Shown: positions 35,573 through 45,044, counted from the first letter of the stretch. The stretch: DNA of 64,000 nucleotides from Desulfopila sp. IMCC35006 (GCF_005116645.1 NZ_SWCM01000013.1:1-64000), one strand, 5' to 3'. A program made the numbers and translations. The notes: generated by a model not told the origin, from the letters alone.

Positions 35573-36295
35573 ATGTCGATACTTGAAATACAAAATATTG
35601 TTAAACGTTACGGCTCCCGGACGGTAGTTGATGGTGTCAGCCTGCAGGTGCAAAGCGGTGCCGTGGTTGGCTTACTCGGACCAAACGGCGCCGGAAAGAC
35701 CACCACATTTTATTCGATAGCCGGCTTCATCCGGCCGGATAAAGGTGATATTATCTTTAATGGCGAGGTGATCACCGGTCTGCCCATTCATAAACGGGCC
35801 AGAAAGGGGATTTCCTACCTGGCTCAGGAACCGTCGGTTTTTAAAAAACTCACGGTTGAAGAAAACGTGCGGATCATTCTTGAACCTCTGGGACTGTCGA
35901 AAAACGAAATCAACCACCGTATCGATGAATTGATGGCCGACCTGAACATTGAATATCTCAGGCACAACAAGGGCTACGCCCTGTCCGGAGGCGAACAGAG
36001 ACGAGTGGAAATCATGCGTGCGCTGTCCACCCGGCCTCAGGTCATTTTACTCGATGAACCTTTCGCCGGCATCGACCCGCTGGCGGTCCATGATCTTCAG
36101 GAGATAATTTTCAACCTGAAAGAGAGGGGCATGGGCATTCTCATTTCCGACCATAATGTAAGAGAAACTTTACAGGTTTGTGATTTTGCCTATATAATGA
36201 ATGCGGGACAAGTACTCACAAGCGGAGTCGCAGACGATATTATCAAGAGCGAAGTCGCAAGAAAAATGTATCTCGGTGAAAACTTTCACATGTAA
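35573..36295 (+). CDS. lptB: LPS export ABC transporter ATPase
   Basis: ATPase of the LptB2FG extractor. Walker A GPNGAGKTT (about 38-46), Q-loop LAQEPSVFKKL, signature LSGGEQRRVEI, Walker B ILLDEPFAGIDP and switch ISDHNVRET are intact. Length 240 is standard. It is co-oriented with lptA and lies 6 bases before rpoN, the common lptA-lptB-rpoN arrangement. Confidence 0.97.
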   Translation: MSILEIQNIVKRYGSRTVVDGVSLQVQSGAVVGLLGPNGAGKTTTFYSIAGFIRPDKGDIIFNGEVITGLPIHKRARKGISYLAQEPSVFKKLTVEENVRIILEPLGLSKNEINHRIDELMADLNIEYLRHNKGYALSGGEQRRVEIMRALSTRPQVILLDEPFAGIDPLAVHDLQEIIFNLKERGMGILISDHNVRETLQVCDFAYIMNAGQVLTSGVADDIIKSEVARKMYLGENFHM

Positions 36296-36301
36296 CTCTC
36301 T

Positions 36302-37756
36302 ATGGCCCTAGAACTCAGACAACAACTCAAGCTTAGTCAAAAACTGGTCATGACGCAGCAACTGCGCCAGGCCATAAAACTCCTGCAATTGAACAGGCTT
36401 GAACTCTCTGATGCCCTGCAGGCGGAAATCGAGCAGAATCCGGCGCTCGAGGAAGATTTTTCAGCGCCGGAGAGTGTCGACAATCCCATGTCGCTCTCTT
36501 CGACCCAGGAAACATCCGGCCCCCAGACGGAGTCGGATATAACTGAAAACATCAAAGTTGGCGACACCCTGGCCGAAACCAACTGGGAAGACTACGCCAA
36601 TAATTTCGACTCTAATTTTTCCTTTTCCCACGAAACACCTGCCGCCGACGCCCCGTCCCAGTTTGAATTCATCTCGGAAAAACCGGGTTTGATGGCCTAC
36701 CTGCAATGGCAGCTGGCCCACAGTGAACTCGACGAAAAAGAATGGGAGATTGCCCGATTCATCATTGGCAACCTGAACAGATACGGTTTTCTCGAGGTGG
36801 ACCTGGCCATGGTTATAAAGGAAACCGGCTGCGAGCAGGACGATGCAGAGTATATCCTGGAGGTGATCCAGGACCTCGACCCACCGGGGATTGCGGCAAG
36901 AAATGTCAGTGAATCTCTGTATCTTCAGCTGGAAAGATTAGGCAAGGCGGATTCTCTTGCCGCCGAAATTGTCCGCGACCACCTCCCACTGCTCGAGACC
37001 CGCAACTACAAAGCACTTTCCCGGGCCACCGGCCGGAAAAAGCCGGAACTGGAAAGGGCCATCAACTACATTGTCGCCGAACTGACCCCCTATCCGGGCC
37101 TGTCTTATGCAAAAGAGGAGACGAATTATATCGTCCCCGATGTCTATGTCCGCAAATTCGACGGCGAGTATGTTATTCGGCTCAACGATGATGATCTGCC
37201 GCAGCTCAAGCTGTCGTCTCTGTATCAGGATCTGCTGAAGAACGACAAGACCCTGGAAAAAGAATCGCGCCAGTATATTAACGAAAAGCTGAAGAATGCC
37301 GACTGGTTTATAAAATCCCTCTATCAGCGGCAGCGAACCATTATTAAGGTGATGGAGTCCATCCTCCGTTTCCAGTATGATTTTTTCGAAAAGGGAGCGC
37401 AGTACCTGAAGCCGCTTATCTTAAAAGACGTCGCCGATGATATCGAGATGCATGAATCGACGGTCAGTCGTGTCACGTCCAATAAGTATGTCCATACGCC
37501 GCTCGGGATCTACGAACTGAAATACTTCTTTTCAACGGCTATCCCGCGAGAAGGCCAGGATGCCATGGCATCTGAATCGATCAAGACCATTATCAGGAAA
37601 ATGATTCAGAACGAATCTAAAGATGCCCCGCTCAGCGACAACACCATCTCGGAAAAACTCGCTGAACGAAATATCAAGATCGCCCGACGAACGGTAGCTA
37701 AATATCGGGAGCAACTGAAGATTCTCCCCGTCAAACACCGCCGCCACGCCCAATAA
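36302..37756 (+). CDS. rpoN: RNA polymerase sigma-54 factor
   Basis: Alternative sigma factor needing enhancer-binding ATPases. The Gln-rich N-terminal region I (LRQQLKLSQKLVMTQQLRQA) is followed by an acidic linker, the core-binding domain and the C-terminal RpoN box ARRTVAKYRE. Its 484 residues are normal. The hpf, ptsN and rapZ genes that often follow are absent; a WYL regulator takes that place. Confidence 0.97.
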   Translation: MALELRQQLKLSQKLVMTQQLRQAIKLLQLNRLELSDALQAEIEQNPALEEDFSAPESVDNPMSLSSTQETSGPQTESDITENIKVGDTLAETNWEDYANNFDSNFSFSHETPAADAPSQFEFISEKPGLMAYLQWQLAHSELDEKEWEIARFIIGNLNRYGFLEVDLAMVIKETGCEQDDAEYILEVIQDLDPPGIAARNVSESLYLQLERLGKADSLAAEIVRDHLPLLETRNYKALSRATGRKKPELERAINYIVAELTPYPGLSYAKEETNYIVPDVYVRKFDGEYVIRLNDDDLPQLKLSSLYQDLLKNDKTLEKESRQYINEKLKNADWFIKSLYQRQRTIIKVMESILRFQYDFFEKGAQYLKPLILKDVADDIEMHESTVSRVTSNKYVHTPLGIYELKYFFSTAIPREGQDAMASESIKTIIRKMIQNESKDAPLSDNTISEKLAERNIKIARRTVAKYREQLKILPVKHRRHAQ

Positions 37757-37763
37757 TCCTGCC

Positions 37764-38750
37764 ATGAGCGTCCTGGAAAGAGTGTTCTATTTCCATCGAG
37801 AAATTCTCGGCGGAAAGTATCCGAATTCAAGAACCCTCACCGAGCATTTCGAGATTTCGCTTGCAACATCGCGACGCGACATCAGCTATCTTCGCGATCG
37901 ATTGCTGGCCCCCCTCCGCTTCGATGCACAGAAAAACGGCTTCTATTATGCAGAGGGGTTTCATCTGCCTTTCGAGGAAAGCCCCAGGATCATTTTTCTG
38001 CTGGCCATGCTCAGTAAACTCGCCGATGAAGCGGGCCTTGGTGAACTGCAGGAGGTCAGGCAGCTGGAACAACGGCTGTCAACCATGATTTCACCCGCGT
38101 ACGGCACCATTAACGAGTCGCTCCAATGTCTGTGGATTGAGATCGAGTCCATTGATCACCAGATTTTCGAGATCGTCATCGAGGCCGTTGTCAAAAAGCA
38201 GCTCCTGGCCCTGCAATACCGGTCGATTGGCGAAGAAACAACCGCCCGAACTGTCGCCCCTCTGCAGATCATCAATTACCAGGGCCGCTGGTATTGCTAC
38301 GCTTTTTGCTCCCTTCGCCAGGAAAACCGCCTTTTTCATATCGGCCGGATCCTGCGTGCCGAGCTTACCGGGCAGGACATACCCGACAATATCTCGCTGG
38401 ACCGGAGCACACTCGGCCAGTCCTTTGGCATCTTTCAAGGCAAGCCCCGCTACACAGCGGAAATTCTTTTCACCTCCACGGCGGCCGAACTGGTCAAAAA
38501 CCAGCGCTGGCATAAAAACCAGGAAATACTACCGGTCAAAAAAGGTGTGTTGCTGCGCCTCCCGGTCAGTGATGATCGTGAACTGGTCATGAAAATCCTC
38601 CAGTATGGGGCAATGGCCCGGGTTCTCTCGCCTCCCGCGCTCATGCAACGGCTGCAGGATGAAATTACTGCCATGGCCGAGAATTATCGACCGCAGCCGC
38701 CAAGAGTCCCACCTGATCATCGCGAAATAACAGCTATTCTTGAAAAATGA
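37764..38750 (+). CDS. WYL-domain transcriptional regulator
   Basis: A 328-residue regulator: an N-terminal winged helix-turn-helix (SRTLTEHFEISLATSRRDISYLRDRL) and a WYL ligand-sensing domain (ALQYRSIG, then NYQGRWYCYAFC and HIGRILRAEL), with a C-terminal WCX extension. It starts 8 bases after rpoN and is likely co-transcribed. WYL proteins sense nucleic acid or nucleotide ligands and regulate stress, DNA damage or defence genes; its targets here are unknown. Confidence 0.87.
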   Translation: MSVLERVFYFHREILGGKYPNSRTLTEHFEISLATSRRDISYLRDRLLAPLRFDAQKNGFYYAEGFHLPFEESPRIIFLLAMLSKLADEAGLGELQEVRQLEQRLSTMISPAYGTINESLQCLWIEIESIDHQIFEIVIEAVVKKQLLALQYRSIGEETTARTVAPLQIINYQGRWYCYAFCSLRQENRLFHIGRILRAELTGQDIPDNISLDRSTLGQSFGIFQGKPRYTAEILFTSTAAELVKNQRWHKNQEILPVKKGVLLRLPVSDDRELVMKILQYGAMARVLSPPALMQRLQDEITAMAENYRPQPPRVPPDHREITAILEK

Positions 38751-38912
38751 CAGTACCCGCATGGAAAAGGGTGAAAACGACCGCGAAACTGTGTTAGTAT
38801 TCGACTCTGTTTACTTTACAGTGCAGCGAGTATGGAGCAGAGGTTACTTACTGTTATTTTAGGAAAAAATTAATCCTTTTCGACATCAACATTCACATGG
38901 GAGACCACATCA

Positions 38913-39521
38913 ATGAAATACGCTTTTATCGCATTAATCGCAATATATCTGATCATTTATGGATGCAGCCCCGATAGCGCCGAGAAGGCTAAAAAGGACC
39001 ACAAAGAAACAGTCGAGACCACCGTCAAACAATCTCATGACAGCGACAAAGCAGCTGTTGCGGTAGAACACCAGAAACCAGCCGTACCTGCCCAAAAGGA
39101 ACAAACCGAAGTTGTTAAAACAACTGAGCAACCTGCTGAATCTGCAAATCAAACAGATCCTATTCTCTCTTTTAAAGTTGTAGAACAAGCCCCCAGTGAG
39201 CAAGCAGCTGAGCCCCAACAGGTAGTTCTGCCTTGTGGCCGGGTGGTTGCCAAGGAAGATATCCAGGAAAATGGCCCCCCCTGTCTTAAAATGCAAAGCC
39301 CTGAAATGCAGGAGACAGCAGCTTCTGCTTCAGCAGGTACAGAACAGGAACTGGCTGCGGCTCTCCAGCAGATGGTGAAGACTACCAATGACATGGTTCT
39401 TGCAACCAGACAACTGGTAATCGCCACCCAGGAAATACTGAACGCCAGCAAAAAAGCGGAAGAGAAGCAGCAGGCTGAACAATCAGCTGCAGGGAAGGAA
39501 GCTGCACCTGCACAACAATGA
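38913..39521 (+). CDS. Low-complexity lipoprotein of unknown function
   Basis: A 202-residue protein with a lipoprotein signal (IYLIIYGC, Cys at about 18). The remainder is Ala-, Glu-, Gln- and Lys-rich and probably extended, with one compact Cys pair around LPCGRVVAKEDIQENGPPCL and a helical C-terminal part (TTNDMVLATRQLVIATQEIL). No family is recognised. It is bordered by a WYL regulator and a long palindromic element. Confidence 0.75.
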   Translation: MKYAFIALIAIYLIIYGCSPDSAEKAKKDHKETVETTVKQSHDSDKAAVAVEHQKPAVPAQKEQTEVVKTTEQPAESANQTDPILSFKVVEQAPSEQAAEPQQVVLPCGRVVAKEDIQENGPPCLKMQSPEMQETAASASAGTEQELAAALQQMVKTTNDMVLATRQLVIATQEILNASKKAEEKQQAEQSAAGKEAAPAQQ

Positions 39522-39540
39522 TGGCATCGTAGCAACTCAA

Positions 39541-39682
39541 AGTGAAGCTTAGAAATGGCTAGATAAAAATTTTGATATACAAGGCGTAGTGTTTTTGGCT
39601 GGTTTCCGACTATACAAGTAGTATGTCGGAAGTCAGCCAAAAACCTGCAACGAAGGAGATCAAACTTTTTACGACGCCATTA
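39541..39682. repeat. Palindromic intergenic element, family A (full-length copy)
   Basis: About 140 bases folding into one long hairpin. Outer arms ATGGC-TAAAAA-TTTTGAT and ATCAAA-TTTTTA-GCCAT pair; the inner stem TTTTTGGCTG...CGAC pairs with GTCGGAAG...CAGCCAAAAA. Its right half is shared with 24984-25069 and 35493-35510. A start codon at 39623 within it is not used by the downstream gene. Confidence 0.7.
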
Positions 39683-39700
39683 ACCGGATTGGTGGTGATC

Positions 39701-40561
39701 ATGTTAATAGAACGCATTTCACGACCAGCTTTTATTGTCCTGATCTGTTTTGGTTTCTGCCTGTCTTCCTGTTCGAGTCTCATAACAGCGGCTATACAGC
39801 CGGCAATTGGCAATCTGCAGCAGCAGACCAATATAGACCTGGTCTGTACCGGAACGCCTGCCTATCTGCTGATGATCGACAGCATGCTCGTCTCTTCTCC
39901 TGAAAATCGCGGCCTGCTGCTGACCGGGGTGCAATCCTTCAGTGCCTACGCGACCGCTCTCGAGGAGTGCGCCGACGCCGATGACCCGCGCATTGCCCCT
40001 GTCGCCGACAAGGCCAAACTGTACGGACTCCGCTTACTCCGCCACTATCTCCCTCTTGACGCCGGACAAAATTATGAACTGCTGGACCATCGGCTGGCAA
40101 AGCTTGACCGGAGTGACGTTCCTGACGTTTTCTGGGGTACTTTTGGCTGGCTGACCTGGATTAAAGGACAGCAGGGTTCTCCGGAGGCTGTTGCCGACAT
40201 GGTAGAAATTGAAAAAATCATGGCCCGCCTTCTGGAACTCGATGAATCGTACCAGGCTGGTGCCATTCATCTGTTTTTCGGCAGCTATTATGCCGCCAAG
40301 CCGGCCATGCTGGGCGGTAGACCGGATCTGAGCAAACTCCATTTCGAGAAAGCCCTGCTCCTGGCCAGACACAGATTTCTCCTGACCCAGACCACCTATG
40401 CCGAAACGCTGGCCAGAACAACGCTCGATCAGAAACTGCACGACCGCCTGCTGCACGAGGTGCTTGCCTTCCCGCTTGACAGTGCCCCGGAATTTGGGCT
40501 CAGCAACCAGATCGCCGTCAGTCGGGCTAAAAGACTGCTCAAAGAAAATTATTTCAATTAA
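39701..40561 (+). CDS. TatT-like TRAP transporter-associated lipoprotein
   Basis: The start at 39701 gives a lipoprotein signal (ICFGFCLSSC). The rest (about 286 residues) is an all-helical TPR-like protein with GTPAYLLMIDSML, YAAKPAMLGGRPD and HFEKALLLA segments, matching the TatT component family. TatT forms a trimer that docks the TRAP binding protein TatP. It is immediately upstream of the binding-protein and permease genes. An upstream ATG at 39623 lies in a repeat and is rejected. Confidence 0.88.
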   Translation: MLIERISRPAFIVLICFGFCLSSCSSLITAAIQPAIGNLQQQTNIDLVCTGTPAYLLMIDSMLVSSPENRGLLLTGVQSFSAYATALEECADADDPRIAPVADKAKLYGLRLLRHYLPLDAGQNYELLDHRLAKLDRSDVPDVFWGTFGWLTWIKGQQGSPEAVADMVEIEKIMARLLELDESYQAGAIHLFFGSYYAAKPAMLGGRPDLSKLHFEKALLLARHRFLLTQTTYAETLARTTLDQKLHDRLLHEVLAFPLDSAPEFGLSNQIAVSRAKRLLKENYFN

Positions 40562-40602
40562 TAAAAACGTATCTTCTTCAATTTGCTGTTCACGGAGAAA
40601 CC

Positions 40603-41631
40603 ATGCAACGCTTTGCAACCACCCTTCTGGCCATGTTATCCCTTCTTTTTTTCAGTTGTCACCAACTGCAGGCGGCACCGAAATATCTGTTTAAAATCGC
40701 GACACTCGCCCCGGCGGGTTCGGTCTGGATTGAACAGTTTGACAACTTTGCCAAAGAAGTTGCCGAGAAAACCGGCGGCGAGGTGAGCTTTCGCATGTAC
40801 CCCGGGGGCGTTATGGGCGACGACCAGTCCATGTATCGCAAGATGCGGGTCGGCCAGCTGCACGGGGGCGGGTTTACCATGACCGGAATTTCCGCCTTCG
40901 TTCCCGATTTCCGGGTCCTCTCGATCCCTTTTCTGTTCGATTCCTATGCCGAGGTCGACTATGTAAAAGAAGGATTGACCCCCACCTTTAAGGAGCGATT
41001 CCGTGAAAAAGGCCTGGAATATATTGCCATGACCGAGGTAGGCTTTATCTACGCCATGTCGACACAACCCATTGCCACTTTTGCAATTCTCAAGAATTCA
41101 AAAAACTGGAGCCCCGCAGGAGATCCTGTATCCGAGGCGTACCTTTCCACCCTCGGCATTTCACCGGTCCAGCTGTCCATCCCGGATGTCCTGACGTCGC
41201 TGCAGAGCGGCCTGGTCGAGACAGTCTACAACTCCTTTTACGGCTCAATCGTTTTGCAGTGGTTCACCAAGGCCCGCTATATAGCCGACATCCCCTATGG
41301 ATACGCCTACGGGGTTTTTGCCCTGGACGGCAAGAGCTTCGCCCGGCTTCCTGCAACGCACAGGAAAGCAATCGAGGCAGCCGCCCGGAATCACTTTCCA
41401 GTCCTGTTGCAAAAGACCAGGGAAAGCAACAGCGATTCCCGTCAGGTCCTCGAAAAACGCGGCTGCGAATTCCTGAAGGTTGACCAAGAAACGAGCCAGA
41501 TATTGCGCGAAAAAACTGGTGATACCGTAAAACTGCTGGTGCCGGACTCGCTGTCAAAAGATATCTATGACCAGACCATCGGCCTGCGTGATACATTCCG
41601 CAAGACAACACCAGCAACGGGTGCGAATTGA
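40603..41631 (+). CDS. TRAP transporter solute-binding protein (DctP family)
   Basis: Periplasmic receptor. After a signal peptide (LLAMLSLLFFSCHQLQA), the DctP fold is evident: IATLAPAGSVWIEQFDNFAKEV, YPGGVMGDDQSM, VLSIPFLFDSYAEVD and GLVETVYNSFYGS. The conserved Arg that clamps carboxylate substrates cannot be placed with certainty, so the substrate is undefined. It is part of the TatT-binding protein-small permease-large permease operon; its stop overlaps the next start. Confidence 0.93.
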   Translation: MQRFATTLLAMLSLLFFSCHQLQAAPKYLFKIATLAPAGSVWIEQFDNFAKEVAEKTGGEVSFRMYPGGVMGDDQSMYRKMRVGQLHGGGFTMTGISAFVPDFRVLSIPFLFDSYAEVDYVKEGLTPTFKERFREKGLEYIAMTEVGFIYAMSTQPIATFAILKNSKNWSPAGDPVSEAYLSTLGISPVQLSIPDVLTSLQSGLVETVYNSFYGSIVLQWFTKARYIADIPYGYAYGVFALDGKSFARLPATHRKAIEAAARNHFPVLLQKTRESNSDSRQVLEKRGCEFLKVDQETSQILREKTGDTVKLLVPDSLSKDIYDQTIGLRDTFRKTTPATGAN

Positions 41632-42164
41632 TCGAGAAGCAGAAAAGCACAATCTTTCAGACCCACCCCCTTCTGCGTCTGATCGACAAAGGAGAAAGCC
41701 TGGGGCTCTGCCTGCTGCTCACCGCGATGATCCTGCTCGCCTGTGTGCAGATTGTGCTGCGCACCTTTTTTGCAACCGGCCTGCTCTGGGCAGACCCGCT
41801 GGTGCGCTATCTGGTGCTCTGGTGCGGCCTTATCGGGGCGATTGCCGCCACCGGCCAGGGCAAACACATTGCCCTGGACATTATCGGCGACTCTCTCCCT
41901 GCAAAGCTTGAACCGTGGGTTGTCCTGGTAACCCACCTGTTCTGTACCCTTGCCGCCGCCGGATTGACCTGGGCCGGATGGCGATTTCTCGGCGATGAAA
42001 TAGAGACCGGCGGAGTCGGTCCCCTGTCCCTGCCCCTCTGGTTCTGGAACGGCATCTTTCCGGTAGCCTTTGGTCTTATTACCCTGAAGTATCTCCTGCT
42101 GCTGCTCGCCCAGCTGAGAACTCTTTGCTCGCCAGACCAACCGGCGGACAGCGTACAGCCATGA
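41628..42164 (+). CDS. TRAP transporter small permease (DctQ family)
   Basis: Four transmembrane segments in 178 residues, the small membrane subunit. The family segment LVRYLVLWCGLIGAIAAT with GKHIALD is visible. Translation from TTG at 41628 overlaps the binding-protein stop (TTGA), and its own stop overlaps the large permease start (ATGA), so the three subunits are coupled. Confidence 0.92.
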   Translation: MIEKQKSTIFQTHPLLRLIDKGESLGLCLLLTAMILLACVQIVLRTFFATGLLWADPLVRYLVLWCGLIGAIAATGQGKHIALDIIGDSLPAKLEPWVVLVTHLFCTLAAAGLTWAGWRFLGDEIETGGVGPLSLPLWFWNGIFPVAFGLITLKYLLLLLAQLRTLCSPDQPADSVQP

Positions 42165-43423
42165 GCATCCTGAAAACCCTGATACTCTTTCTGGCCCTGT
42201 TCAGATCCCCGCTTTTTCTGGTCATCGGCGCTCTCGCCCTGCTCTCTTTTGTCTCGGCCGACATTGATGTCTCGGTGGTTATCATCGAGATGGCCCGACT
42301 GGCCGATACCCCGCTGCTCGTTTCCCTGCCGCTGTTCATCTTTGCCGGTATTCTGCTCTCGGAAAGCAAGGCCCCCAGCCGCATGCTGCGTTTTTCCCAG
42401 ATTTTTCTCGGCTGGCTGCCGGGCGGCCTGGCGGTCATCACTCTTTGTGTCTGCGCCATTTTCACCGCTTTTACCGGTGCCTCCGGGGTGACCATTTTTG
42501 CCCTGGGCGGCCTGCTCTTGCCAGCCCTGCTGGAAGACGGGTACGGTGACAAGTTCTCCATGGGCCTTATCACCTCGTCCGGCAGTCTGGGCCTGCTCTT
42601 TCCGCCCAGCCTGCCGCTCATCATCTACGGGGTTATCGCCGAATCGCGGATCGACCACCTCTTTCTGGCAGGCATCCTGCCGGGCATGCTCATGCTCCTG
42701 CTGCTGATCGGCTACGCGCTGGTGAAAAGTCCGCCCCGACAGGCAAGACCAACCTACAGCGCCCAGCAAAGATGGCAGGGATTGCGGGAAATCGGCTGGG
42801 AACTGCCCTTGCCGGTTATTCTGCTCGGCGGCATCTATGGCGGGATTTTCGTCCCCGGCGAAGCGGCGGCGGTCACTGCCCTCTATGTGCTGGTGGTCGA
42901 GGTGGGGATTCACCGGGATGTGCCGCTCCGGCAGCTGCCGGCGGTCATGAGTAAGTCCATGGTGCTGTTTGGCGGGATACTGGTCATCCTCGCCGCCTCC
43001 ATGGCCTCAACCAACTACCTGATCGATCAGCAGGTACCGTCCCGACTGTTTGATTTTATCCGGAGCTATATCGACAGCAAATATACTTTTTTACTGCTGC
43101 TCAACGTCTTTCTGCTCATCGTCGGCGCAATGCTGGACATCTTCTCCGCCCTGGTGCTGATTGTACCGATAATCCTGCCGATTGCCGTGGGCTATGGCGT
43201 CGACCCGATCCACCTGGGCATTATTTTTCTCACCAATCTGCAGATAGGCTACTGTACTCCGCCGGTAGGCCTGAACCTGTTCCTCGCTTCCTATCGTTTT
43301 GAGCGCCCGGTAACCGAACTGTACCATGCCACCATACCGTTTCTCGGCCTGCTGCTCATTACCCTGCTGATCATTACCTATTTTCCATGGCTGAGCACGG
43401 TCCTGATCCAACTGGTCGGCTAG
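42161..43423 (+). CDS. TRAP transporter large permease (DctM family)
   Basis: Main transport subunit with about 12 hydrophobic segments over 420 residues. Typical segments are PLFIFAGILLSESKA, FTAFTGASGVTIFALGGLLLP, ITSSGSLGLLFPPSLPLIIYG and QIGYCTPPVGLNLF. ATG 42161 is chosen because it overlaps the DctQ stop as ATGA; the longer frame from 42125 would run through dctQ. It ends 4 bases from the convergent hpt stop. Confidence 0.94.
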   Translation: MSILKTLILFLALFRSPLFLVIGALALLSFVSADIDVSVVIIEMARLADTPLLVSLPLFIFAGILLSESKAPSRMLRFSQIFLGWLPGGLAVITLCVCAIFTAFTGASGVTIFALGGLLLPALLEDGYGDKFSMGLITSSGSLGLLFPPSLPLIIYGVIAESRIDHLFLAGILPGMLMLLLLIGYALVKSPPRQARPTYSAQQRWQGLREIGWELPLPVILLGGIYGGIFVPGEAAAVTALYVLVVEVGIHRDVPLRQLPAVMSKSMVLFGGILVILAASMASTNYLIDQQVPSRLFDFIRSYIDSKYTFLLLLNVFLLIVGAMLDIFSALVLIVPIILPIAVGYGVDPIHLGIIFLTNLQIGYCTPPVGLNLFLASYRFERPVTELYHATIPFLGLLLITLLIITYFPWLSTVLIQLVG

Positions 43424-43427
43424 AATC

Positions 43428-43973
43428 CTATTGCGCGGAATCAGGGTCGAGAACCCCGACATAGGGAAGCTGCCGGTAGCCCTGCGCATAATCGAGGCCG
43501 TAACCGACGGCGAACTCGTTGGGAATATCCACGCCGCAGAAATCGATATCAATATCGACTATCCGGGCCGCGGGTTTATTGAGAAAAGCACAGATTTTCA
43601 GCGACCGGGGATTCCGGTTGCGCATCATCCGGATGACCTTGCTGAAGGTCCTGCCGGTATCGACAATATCTTCCACCAGCAGGACGTCCCGATCCTCGAT
43701 CGACGAGTCCAGATCCATAACCACCTTGACGTCGCCGCTGCTGACCGTACCATCGCCGTAACTGGCCAGCGTCATGAAATCAACCACCAGGGGGATCTTG
43801 ATCTGCCGCACCAGGTCGGCCATGAAAATAAAAGACCCCCGCAGCAGACCGACAACAATAAGTTCCCGGTCAAGCTGCCCGTAATGGGCATTTATTTCCG
43901 CACCAAGCCGCTGGACCGTCTTTTTAATTTCTTCTTCCGAGACGAGTATTTTGGTAATTTCATGGGTTTTCAA
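43428..43973 (-). CDS. hpt: Hypoxanthine phosphoribosyltransferase
   Basis: Purine salvage enzyme. The PRPP-binding loop LLVEDIVDTGRT is clear, preceded by GLLRGSFIFMADLVR and the flexible-loop SYGDGTVSSG, with the base-binding end VDIPNEFAVGYGLDY. TTG 43973 is preferred because AAAGGA lies six bases before it and gives a length of about 181; a TTG at 44003 is the longest option. Confidence 0.93.
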   Translation of the reverse strand: MKTHEITKILVSEEEIKKTVQRLGAEINAHYGQLDRELIVVGLLRGSFIFMADLVRQIKIPLVVDFMTLASYGDGTVSSGDVKVVMDLDSSIEDRDVLLVEDIVDTGRTFSKVIRMMRNRNPRSLKICAFLNKPAARIVDIDIDFCGVDIPNEFAVGYGLDYAQGYRQLPYVGVLDPDSAQ

Positions 43974-44048
43974 AATAATTCCTTTTTGATCATCTTCACG
44001 CAACGCATAAAAATATACGTTGCGTGCAAAATGGCTGTTAACGAGGTT

Positions 44049-44894
44049 TCAGGGTTGCAGAATCGTATTATCTATAAGCCTTATTTTTTCAAGGGCAACG
44101 GCAATCGCCATGAGCGTTCTGCCTTCAATCAAGGCAACATCGTCCAGAGTCACAGGATCGCAGATGGAGATATAGTCAATGGTAATTGCCGGAAACGCGG
44201 CGAGTATTTCCGTTGCCTTCTCGACAATTTCCCGGGCATCGGAGATGCCGCTCTGCACCATTTGCCGGGAGTTTTCCAGGGCCTTTGATAAACTGAGGGC
44301 GGCCGGCCGCATATGGTCCTTCAGGTAGGCGTTTCGCGAACTCATGGCGAGCCCGTCAGCCTCCCGGATGATAGGTCCGCCGACAATCTCGATATCAAAC
44401 TTGAGATCGGCCACCATCTGCCGGATTACAGCCAGCTGCTGAAAATCCTTCTCACCGAAAATGGCAACATGGGGTTTGACGATATGAAACAACTGGGTCA
44501 CAACAGTCGTCACCCCTTTAAAAAATACCGGCCGCGACAATCCGCACAGATGGTGCGGCAGTTTCTCCAACTCGACATAGGTCTGGTAGCCATCCTGATA
44601 GAGCGCCTTGTCGGTCGGCACAAAAACCGCGTCCACACCCTCTTTTTCGGCCAGCTCCAGATCGCGTTCCAGGGACCGGGGATAGGAGCTCAGATCTTCG
44701 TTGGGTCCGAACTGCGCCGGGTTGACAAAGATACTCAAAACCAGATCGTCACCTTTCTGTTTGCCGATACGCAATAACGACACGTGCCCTGCATGCAGAT
44801 AGCCCATGGTAGGTACAAAGGCGGTTGTCTTGCCTAAACGCCTCATCTCGTCTGCCCGGGCCTGCATTTCCTGCACGGAATGAATGATATTAAT
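44049..44894 (-). CDS. panC: Pantothenate synthetase
   Basis: Joins pantoate and beta-alanine with ATP. PTMGYLHAGH, FVNPAQFGPNEDL, GEKDFQQLAVI and SSRNAYL are the family motifs. The conventional start would be GTG 44876, which lacks a ribosome-binding site and removes the usual first strand (M-x-I-I-x-S-V). Extending in frame to ATT 44894 restores that strand (NIIHSVQEMQ) and places the start seven bases after GAGG of a GAGGTGG site; an in-frame TGA at 44906 prevents any longer form. An AUU start, as known in infC, is therefore likely. Confidence 0.9.
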   Translation of the reverse strand: MNIIHSVQEMQARADEMRRLGKTTAFVPTMGYLHAGHVSLLRIGKQKGDDLVLSIFVNPAQFGPNEDLSSYPRSLERDLELAEKEGVDAVFVPTDKALYQDGYQTYVELEKLPHHLCGLSRPVFFKGVTTVVTQLFHIVKPHVAIFGEKDFQQLAVIRQMVADLKFDIEIVGGPIIREADGLAMSSRNAYLKDHMRPAALSLSKALENSRQMVQSGISDAREIVEKATEILAAFPAITIDYISICDPVTLDDVALIEGRTLMAIAVALEKIRLIDNTILQP

Positions 44895-45044
44895 GGTACC
44901 ACCTCATTTAAGAAAATAGCTTCAACTTTGTATACGACACCATCGGGCAATTCCCTGGGTTGAGAATGGGGCGCAGCAGGGAGAACCCTGGCGACAAAGA
45001 TAGCAATCCGCCGGTATGAAAACAACTGAAAAAGCGAGCTCTCC

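Noticed and set aside
41807-42913. A 368-codon minus-strand frame opposite the TRAP permease genes
   Set aside because: Gln/Glu/Gly-rich shadow of the DctQ/DctM frames, without domains.
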